Assembly (NCBI GenBank): GCA_034440575.1
Contig: JAOTOL010001568.1
Location: 592,001-656,000, forward strand
Direction: 5' to 3'
Source: Imbricaverruca yamaguchii
Lineage: Eukaryota; Arthropoda; Thecostraca; Neoverrucidae
DNA length: 64,000 nt
Below the pieces are notes generated by a model. That model did no database searches, was not told the origin of the DNA, and was given only the letters and a program-made list of their open reading frames with translations. A program made the position numbers and the translations under genes. Positions 56,803-64,000 of the stretch are shown here, in pieces; the first letter of the stretch is position 1; each line of letters begins with the position of its first letter.

Positions 56803-58600
56803 ATGGATTATCCCAACACACAACACCGTCAGCTAGGGTCCCTGAGCAAGTACCAAAACCCCGGCTACCATAGCGGTAGTACGGACATCGACCCGACACC
56901 CGCGGAAGCGCACGGTCCCGTGCCCCCACCGTCTCGTACATCAGTAACGCGTGGTCGGTACCTCAGGGTGTGTCAAATCCTCATCTCAATGCCCCGCAGC
57001 CGAAGCCACTATCTCCCCGGGTTATTGTCTTGACATCAAGGGAACCTTGGAAGACGCTCTCCTCACTATCTCCTTTCCAGCGTAAACGCGGTTGCGATCT
57101 CCTTGGAGACATCATTAGGTGCGAACCTTTGCAAGATGAAGGATTAGAAGTAGAGTTTCGTAACGTAGAGAACGAAAGGATTGCCCTAAACATTAGTGAA
57201 TTTAAGTATTCAGCAAGAGACCAGAGTGGGCGCCGCAATATTACCATTCCAATCGCAGTACATCCACATTGGACAAAAAATCATTCGAAGGGCGTGATTA
57301 ACTGTCACGACTTAAAGGATGTTTCAGGTGATGAAACAGTGGATGGTTTGGTTAAGTACGGCGTAGTAGAGGTCCAGAGGATCAAGGTGTGACGTGGAAG
57401 TGACTTGACACCAACGAACAGCATCATTTTAACCTTTAACTCGAAAAACCCCCAGCCACCATATATGTTGGCTACATACGTGTTAAGGTGAGAATGTTCG
57501 TTCCCATCCCTATGCGCTGTTACCGATGTCAGCGGTATGGCCACACCACACAACATTGTAGTGGTTGCCCTGCATGCAGGAAGTGCAGTTCACCAGAGCA
57601 TGCAAGCGATACCTGTAGCCATGGAGAAGCAAGGTGCATGAACTGCGATCATCGTCAGATTCCGCATCCATCATACGCTCGTTCTTGCCCTGCATACGTC
57701 AGAGAGAAGGAAATATTAACCATTAAGAGCACCAGAAGAGCATCTCTCCTTTCGACAAGCCCGCGATGTGTATGAAGAAGCGCACCCAAAGGTTTCATAC
57801 TCAGCAGCACTCGGAGATAATAACAGGACCACCAAATTACGGCAGCATACCAACGCCACCCAGCTGCTGGCGGAGCTCAGTGCTCTACTTAGCTCATTCG
57901 GCATCACTTGCATACCGGCGACAGGCGCAGGCAGTAGGGTTTCTGGCCAGCCGCGTTCACCTGAAAAGTTGAGAGATCCTGACACCCTGTCCAGGAAGGA
58001 GTTATCCCCAGTGGCAGCAGAGGTGCAGGCAGCAGTCGAAAGTGTCCCCTCGAATCACGAATGGACTCTGGTGCAAAGGAAGAAGAAACCAGCTAAGGCT
58101 CCACCAGCGGAGGCTGACGCATCCTCGTCTCCCGCTTCCAGTGCCCCCGTGTCAACTCTTCCCAATACCCCCGCCAAAAATCCTCTCCAACCCTGGTTAG
58201 CGTGCAGATATGCACGACTTCTGTCCCGACGTTACCGGCCGCTAGTGCCACTAGGCCACTACCGATATCGGACGCGAACCTCCAGATGCTAGAATCCGAG
58301 AGGCGAGCCCGCGAGGCTAAGAGAATCCGACTCGCGGAAATGGAAAGAGTCCGGGCGGCAAGCCGCCAAGTAGTGGACACACCGGTTCCGAGACCAGCTA
58401 CACCCTCGCCGCGGCTGCGGATCGAGGGTCCGTCCGGATCCTCAGCTGTGGGGGACAGCCCGCCCAAAATGCGACCTCCCCTCCTCCCCGCGCGAATTCT
58501 GCCAAAAAACGGGGCTTACCCTGGGCCGGCTCCCCGCCGGATGCAGAGGGTTCACCGCGCTCTCGCTTACGAACCCGCTCGCTTGGGACGAGGCCCATAG
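56803..58600 (+). pseudogene. LINE ORF1 (nucleic-acid-binding gag-like protein), frameshifted
   Basis: Starts ATG at 56,803 (MDYPNTQHRQLGSLSKYQ). After a frame shift near 56,960 comes an RRM-like region (57,010-57,390; GCDLLGDIIRCEPLQDEGLE). Then CCHC-type zinc knuckles at 57,510-57,690: CYRCQRYGHTTQHC, CRKCSSPEHASDTC, CMNCDHRQIPHPSYARSC. A basic and Pro-rich C-terminal part with a charged helix (ESERRAREAKRIRLAEMERV) runs to about 58,600. At least three frameshifts. In active elements this protein coats the RNA. Confidence 0.8.
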
Positions 58601-58689
58601 GTCGTTCTGAAACTACGCTCGACCGAACTGACTTCTAAACCGTGCCCCCTCCCCCTCTCCCTTAGTCACTCCTAGCCAACATACCCTTT

Positions 58690-59440
58690 ATTTTACGGTG
58701 GAACTGTAGAGGCATCAGGACCAGTCTCCAGGAGTTACAGGTTTTACTACATGACCGGACTCCAGTTGTCGCATGTATACAGGAGGCAAAACTTTCATCA
58801 AACAACCCGTTTTACCTAAGTACTTACCAGGTGTTTCGCGAGGACTGCGACACTGATACATGGAGGCACATGGAGGCGTCATGTTGGCGGTGCACAATAG
58901 TGCTCCCGCCCAACATCTTCCTCTGAGTACGCCTCTCCAGGTGGTAGCTGTAAAAGTCGCGTTTCGTCACATTTCGATCAATATATGCTCTTTGTATCTC
59001 CCTCCTGGATCCGCGTTGCCTTCTGCAGCTCTCCGACGACTGTAAGCTGAGCTTCCTCCACCAATCTTACTGTTGGACAACTTTAACGCCCACCATGCTG
59101 CATGGGGATGTGCAGACACAAACGTACGAGGACGAGCCCTTGACAATTTCGAGTTCGAAGAGTCTCTGCATTTTCAATGCTGGTGCACACACCTACGTAT
59201 CATTGCCATCTGGAAATAATCTGCACTGGACTTAAGCATTGATCGCCCACAGATAACACATTATTTCGACTGGTTCGTTGACGAGGACACCCACGGTAGC
59301 GATCACCTCCCCGTTTGGCTGAACTTCCTACAAGTAGTTCTGGGGTCCAGGCTACAGAGGTGGAACTTTAGAAAGGTTGAGGGGTCAGTTTTTACTGCTC
59401 GGCCGCAGTCATGTTTTAACGAGTACGACTATTCCTGTGC
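58690..59440 (+). pseudogene. LINE ORF2, apurinic-type endonuclease domain, broken
   Basis: ILRWNCRGIRTSLQELQ (58,693) and VVACIQEAKLS are the start of the EEP endonuclease. Further motifs are ICSLYLPPGS (about 58,985), LLLDNFNAHHAAWGC (about 59,070, GDFNAH changed to DNFNAH) and HGSDHLPVW (about 59,290). A TAA stop at 59,043-59,045 and frame changes near 58,850 and 59,150 break it. In the living element it nicks target DNA. Confidence 0.78.
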
Positions 59441-59441
59441 A

Positions 59442-61219
59442 ATGGCTGTGAAACTTTTTACATCGATACTTTTACAGTGTTCTTCTGAATGCATACCTCA
59501 CACTACTGGCTCCCCTCGACGCACCGCCGTTCCATGGTGGAGTGAAGATTGCAGAGTAGCGATTAGGACGCGGCGCCGTGCCCTGAAGCAATTTAAACGA
59601 AATAGCACCACCGACAACCTAATAGCTTTTCAGAAAGCTGGAGCAACTGCACGTCGTACGATTTGGGAGGCAAAGAAGGTGTCATGGAGGGAGTATGTCA
59701 GGAAACTGAATCGCTCTGTACCAAGTGTGTTCACAAATCAGGCGTATTTCATGTCTATTTCGGTCACCCCACTGCCAACTCTACACGTGGATGGCCGGAT
59801 CGTTATGGAGCCACTCGCTGTCGCAAATATAATCGCTGGCGCCTTTGCAGAACGCAGTACGAACGGCAACAGTAACCCAATTTTTACGCGACATAAAGCC
59901 TATTTCGAAGCCACGTCTGTACACTTTGAAACCCGAGACCAGCACTCGTACAACGTACCATTCAGAATGGCCGAGTTAATTTCAGCAATTAATGCCTTAC
60001 GTTGCGTGTCCGAGGGACCGGACAACGTGCATAATAAGATGCTCCGTCATCTTCCCTCAAACGCACTTGAAATACTACTCAGAACCTTTAACGCTGTTTG
60101 GAACGAAAGGGAGTTTCCTCCCGCTTGGCGAGAGGCTACCATTGTTCCATTGCTGAAACCGGGCAAGAGTGGTTTTGATCCCTTACATTATCGACCCATC
60201 TCGCTTACTTCATGTTTGTGCAAGCTGATGGAAAGGCTAGTAAATATGCGTTTTACATGGTTCTTGGAGAAACAAAACCTTTTTACATATGCACAGTGTG
60301 GTTTTAGGAAGCAAAGATCTACAATCGACCATATCATAAGCTTGGACACAGACATTCGAGCCAGTTTTAAGAAAAAGTGACATGTAGGTGCCGTGTTCTT
60401 CGACATCGAGGGTCCCTAGGATACCACATAGAGATACGGTATGCTTTTGGAGCTTCGGAATGCTGGGGTGCGCGGCTACATGGGCACTTTTCTGAAGAAT
60501 TTTTTTTCTCCCAGAGGATGTTTCGTGTACGAGTTGGGAACGCCATGTCAGATACTTTCACCCAAGTCAACGGTGTCTCTCAGGGAAGCATTCTGAGCGT
60601 TGCACTCTTCGCACTTATGATAAACGATGTAGGAGATGGACCGCCACCTGTAATTAATAAGTCGCTGTTTGTTGATGACATTGGAATTTGGTCCTCGGCA
60701 TCACGCACATCATCGCTGTCGAGACAGTTGCAGCTCGCGGTTACCCATCTGGAGAGGTGTAATATCGTAAGTAGCTTCCGCTTCTCGAAGACAAAGACGG
60801 TAGCCATGCACTTCTGCCGGCGTTGGAATTGTCACAACCCAAACATTCAGCTTTACGGACATGACATTCCTTTGCAACCGACAGCACGGTTCTCGGGCGT
60901 CCTCTTCGACAGTCGCATCACGTATAAAAGCCACCTCCAAGTACTGCGTGAATCATGCGGTAGATCATTCGATCTTATGAAATGCCTGTCTAGGACAACG
61001 TACGGATCGGACAAAACCACCCTTTTGCGGCTCTACCGATCCAAGCTTGATTATTGCTGCTTTGTTTACGACTCGGCGAGCAACTCAAACAAACGTTTAC
61101 TGGACACCATTCACAACTCGGCCTTGACAATCGCTACAGGGGCATTTCGAACATCTCCAATCGTGAGTCTCCTAGCGGAAGCTCACGAGCCGCCATTATC
61201 AATGAGAAGGGAAAACTAG
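59442..61219 (+). pseudogene. LINE ORF2, reverse transcriptase domain, broken
   Basis: 59,442-60,380: REATIVPLLKPGKSGFDPLH and YRPISLTSCLCKLMERLV, then QCGFRKQRSTIDHI. At 60,368-60,490 AVFFDIEG carries the first catalytic Asp, with TGA and TAG stops around it. After a shift in a T run near 60,500: QVNGVSQGSILSVALFALMI and FVDDIGIW (60,670-60,695), the FADD box with two catalytic Asp. Thumb region to 61,219 (LDTIHNSALTIATGAFRTSP). Confidence 0.85.
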
Positions 61220-61437
61220 GACTGCGCTACGTTTGTAGGCTAAATCAGTTCCCACAAACCCACCTTACAAGTCAGTGTATTCCACTCGGCAACTGGAGAT
61301 TTTCCAGCTGCGACGAGGCACCACTTTCAACAATTTTTGTGCCCACATGCGGTAGTTGCTGCGGAAGAGCAGCATTTGCCTGCGCAGTATCATGAGGGTG
61401 GAAATTATACCCACTCCGCCCTGGGAGCTGACTACTC

Positions 61438-62064
61438 ATGATTGACATTGACTTAGCGAATACTCACAAAGCGAAGGTTATACCGGGACTGTTTCGCATG
61501 AAAGCCCTGCAATACATGGAAGCTTATCGTGGATGCGTTTTTACCTACACCGACGGTTCGAAGACGGAAAGTGGCGTGGGGTATGCTTTCGTGAGTGGTT
61601 CCAGCACAAGGACGTCTGCACTGCCCGCTCACGCATCCGTATACACCGCGGAATTGATACCGATCGAAAAGACGCTGTGCTTTATTGAAGTGGGAATTGA
61701 GACCACTCACGTCATTGTTTCTGATTCTTTAAGCAGTCTACTCGCTCTGAAGTCCTTTTATCCTCGTGGCCCACTGTTACAGGCAATCGCAATCCGCCTA
61801 AACACACTTAGCCAGTCCGGGGAAGCTGTAACGCTGTGTCGGGTCCCCAGCCATGTAGGCATTACCGGGAACGACATGGCTGATGCAGCAGCAAAACGAT
61901 CAACAGGTAGGCCTTCTACCCGTGCACTCCCGCTTCCTGCTACAAATCTTAATCAGACAATAAATGGTTTCTTTGAGATTGAATGGCAGAACGAGTGGGA
62001 CTCCATTGGCAACAACAAGCTCAAAACACTTAAAAGCAGTTTAATTTTTTGGAATCATCAGTGA
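61438..62064 (+). pseudogene. LINE ORF2, RNase H domain
   Basis: Intact frame of 208 residues, all four catalytic positions visible: Asp in YTDGSK (about 61,550), Glu in YTAEL (about 61,647), Asp in VSDSLSSLLAL (about 61,720) and Asp in ITGNDMADAAAK (about 61,870). Degrades the RNA strand during cDNA synthesis. Presence of this domain places the LINE in the I-like group. Confidence 0.85.
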
Positions 62065-62372
62065 GAAAATCCCAGAGGGAAGAAGTAGTCCTTGCTATGG
62101 TGAGGATAGGGCACACGTACGCCATCCATCGTTGTTTGGTAATGGACGAGCCGAAGCCGATCTGCGACTATTGTGAGGTACCTCTTACAGTGTGGCATGC
62201 TCTGCTGTCCTGTCCTCGCTTTCGAGTGCAGCGAAGACGGCATTTTGGGCGACGGGCGGATGTGCTTACGCGTTCAGATATCTTAGGCGACGATTCGCAT
62301 TTTATCCAGACTGGCAAACTATTTAAATATGTCTCTGACATCAAGCTCCATGTCATCTGGCCGTCACTGTAG
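62060..62372 (+). pseudogene. LINE ORF2 C-terminal Cys-rich segment
   Basis: RIGHTYAIHRCLVMDE is followed by CDYCEVPLTVWHALLSCPRF, the CxxC(x)nHxxxxC motif usual at the end of I-type ORF2. One frame change separates it from the RNase H part. Ends at TAG 62,370-62,372. Confidence 0.8.
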
Positions 62373-62540
62373 GTAGTTTTTCCTCATACATGCATGCTGA
62401 AGGATGCGACGTGGGGGTGTGCATGGATTTATTACCTCAGAGGAAGGCCCGATCATAATATGCCGGTAGCAAACTATTAGTTATGGGCGCTAAATGACCA
62501 AACCTGGTCGATGCGCCCTAAAACTCAAATAACCAACCAT

Positions 62541-62665
62541 GTGTGTGTGTGTCTGTGTGTGTGTCTGTGTCCGTATCTGTGTCCGTGTCTGCGTGTCCGT
62601 GTCCGTGTCCGTGTCGGTGTCTGTGTCTGTGTCTGTGTCCGACAGACACGAACACTGTCTGTGTA
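62541..62665. repeat. (GTCTGT)n microsatellite, right part
   Basis: GTGTCTGTGTCCGT-type repeats; the counterpart of 56,058-56,131 across the LINE. Confidence 0.92.
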
Positions 62666-62931
62666 TATATATAACGATTTCGTTATGGTATGTTCACTGG
62701 CGTTTTGTAGCTTTGACGATCTAGTCATCGGATCCATACCATTACATGCTCTTCTCTTTTCATTTATCTATTAATTGCGCCCCTGTGTGTGTGTTGATTT
62801 TCTGATATCAGCTGTCGCTCGCCAGCCACATCAGGCTGTGTTGTTCGTTGCCGCTGACCAGTCGACATTACATACAATGCCGCACATCTGGCAGTGTCAG
62901 TATGACGTCACGGCCGTTGTTCTGTGCACAG

Positions 62932-63128
62932 GTGCCAGTGTCCGGAGGGCTATCCGGGCCCAAACTGCCAAGGCGACACGGTCAATTTTGAGGGCACCGG
63001 GTACGCGTGGTTCCCACAGCTGACCGCCTGCGACGCGTCCCACCTGAGCTTCGACATCACCACAGCTGCTGATGAGGGTCTCGTCATGTACAACGGCCCG
63101 CTCTCGGAGCCGGTCGATTTTGTCCAGG
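62932..63128 (+). CDS. Cadherin exon 15: end of EGF-like module and start of laminin-G domain
   Basis: 1 nt, 65 codons, 1 nt, phase 2-1. CQCPEGYPGPNCQG ends the EGF module. GTGYAWFPQLTACDASHLSF and EGLVMYNGPL are the first strands of a LamG domain as in CadN and shotgun. Acceptor is TGTGCACAG at 62,923-62,931, donor CCAGG|GTGAGT at 63,129. The intron begins with a 46-bp array that repeats this donor. The rest of the LamG domain lies beyond the window. Confidence 0.92.
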
Positions 63129-64000
63129 GTGAGTGGCGACGGGTAGTGCACACATCACCTCACCTCTGTCCAGGGTAAGCGGCGGCGGGTGGTGCACACG
63201 TCACCACACTTCTGTCGATGGTGAGTGGCGACGGGTGGTACACACGTCACCTCACCTCTGTCGATGGTGAGTGGCGACGGGTGGTACACACGTCACCACA
63301 CCTCTGTCGATGGTGAGTGGCGACGGGTGGTACAGACATCACCACACCTCTGTCGATGGTGAGTGGCGACGGGTGGTACACACGTCACCACACTTCTGTC
63401 GATGGTGAGTGGCGACGGGTGGTACACACGCCACCTCACCTCTGTTGATGGTGAGTGGCGACGGGTGGTACACACGTCACCACACTTCTGTCGATGGTGA
63501 GTGGCGACGGGTGGTGCAGACATCACCACACCTCTGTCGATGGTGAGTGGCGACGGGTGGTACACACGTCACAACACCTCTGTTGATGGTGAGTGGCGAC
63601 GGGTGGTACACATCACCTCACCTCTGTCCAGGGTAAGCGGCGGCGGGTGGTGCACACGTCACCACACCTCTGTTGATGGTGAGTGGCGACGGGTGGTGCA
63701 CACGTCACCACACCTCTGTCGATGGTGAGTGGCGACGGGTGGTACACACGTCACCCACCTCTGTCGATGGTGAGTGGCGACAGGTGGTACACACGTCACC
63801 ACACCTCTGTCGATGGTGAGTGGCGACGGGTGGTGCGTCACACACCTCTGTCATGGTAGTGGCGACGGGTGGTAATCACCACACCTCTGTCGATGGTGAG
63901 TGGCGACGGGTGGTACACACGTCACCTCACCTCTGTCGATGGTGAGTGGCGACGGGTGGTACACACGTCACCCACCTCTGTCGATGGTGAGTGGCGAGGC
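63129..64000. repeat. Minisatellite, 46-bp unit, about 19 copies, each with the exon 15 donor
   Basis: Starts at the exon 15 donor. Unit with CACCTCTGTCGATG|GTGAGT, GGCGACGGGTGGTACACACG and TCAC. Two units (near 63,170 and 63,630) keep GTCCAGG|GTAAGC, closer to the true exon end GTCCAGG. The array runs off the window. The exon 15 frame meets a stop at 63,176-63,178. Confidence 0.95.

Larger units (their letters stand above)
56132..62540 (+). mobile_element. Full-length but inactive I-type LINE, about 6.4 kb
   Basis: Order: GC-rich 5' untranslated region (56,132-56,802), ORF1 with zinc knuckles, ORF2 with endonuclease, reverse transcriptase and RNase H, then a 3' region ending CTCAAATAACCAACCA. 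RNase H in ORF2 plus the C-terminal CxxC motif argue for the I group rather than Jockey or CR1. It is placed in a GTCT microsatellite, which defines both ends. Many frameshifts and stops show that it is dead. Confidence 0.85.
10284..63128 (+). other. Classic non-chordate cadherin gene (span of 15 internal exons)
   Basis: Calcium-dependent cell-cell adhesion receptor of adherens junctions; only part of its extracellular region is encoded here. Fifteen exons totalling 2,425 nt join without a frame break (phases 0-0, 0-1, 1-1, 1-0, 0-0, 0-0, 0-0, 0-1, 1-0, 0-0, 0-0, 0-0, 0-1, 1-2, 2-1). Order: end of one EC repeat, four EC repeats with linkers such as DENDNKPRF and DINDNAPF, the primitive classic cadherin domain (DWDLPDK, SAHGSPYY, Cys-rich end), an EGF-like module split over two exons, and the start of LamG. 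This layout is known for Drosophila CadN and shotgun and their non-chordate relatives. Which of the two is not decidable here: only four to five EC repeats are visible and the tail is absent. Introns are 0.4-8.3 kb and full of tandem arrays and transposons. Confidence 0.9.

Overview
This is animal genomic DNA, almost certainly from an arthropod or another non-chordate invertebrate. The main content is one very spread-out gene on the + strand, a classic non-chordate cadherin of the DE-/N-cadherin type. I can join 15 internal exons (10,284-63,128) with consistent splice phases into about 808 codons. They run from the end of one extracellular cadherin (EC) repeat, through four complete EC repeats, the primitive classic cadherin domain found only in non-chordates and an EGF-like module, into the start of a laminin-G domain. 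The first exons (signal peptide, N-terminal EC repeats) and the last ones (rest of LamG, membrane segment, catenin-binding tail) lie outside the window. CadN and shotgun orthology cannot be separated from this piece.

Only about 2.4 kb of the 53-kb exon span is coding. The introns are filled with tandem arrays: about 30 minisatellites and microsatellites with units from 11 to about 105 bp, by rough count some 18-19 kb or nearly 30% of the window. Several arrays start exactly at an exon boundary, and their unit carries a copy of that exon's splice site. This applies to the 5' splice sites of exons 1, 2 and 15, and to the acceptor of a possible extra exon at 26,254-26,328. The gene therefore carries dozens of tandem decoy splice sites. 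Most of the long open frames in this window are artefacts of these arrays.

The rest is mobile DNA. From left to right: a decayed copy of a repetitive orphan family (4.15-6.3 kb) split by a hAT-like MITE; a piggyBac relic with TTAA ends and a deleted catalytic core (7.6-9.87 kb); I-type LINE 3' fragments (16.4 kb, 21.4 kb, 52.2-54.3 kb); three families of tRNA-derived SINEs; a DNA transposon with about 300-bp terminal inverted repeats and a broken transposase gene of a family I cannot name (46.0-49.8 kb); and an essentially full-length but dead I-type LINE with RNase H (56.1-62.5 kb) inserted in a GT-rich microsatellite. One SINE family shares its 3' tail with this LINE, suggesting the LINE mobilised it.

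No bacterial features, CRISPR arrays, rRNA genes or convincing functional tRNA genes were found. The candidate for something undescribed is the splice-site-carrying minisatellite system of the cadherin introns. The long-TIR transposon family is the second.
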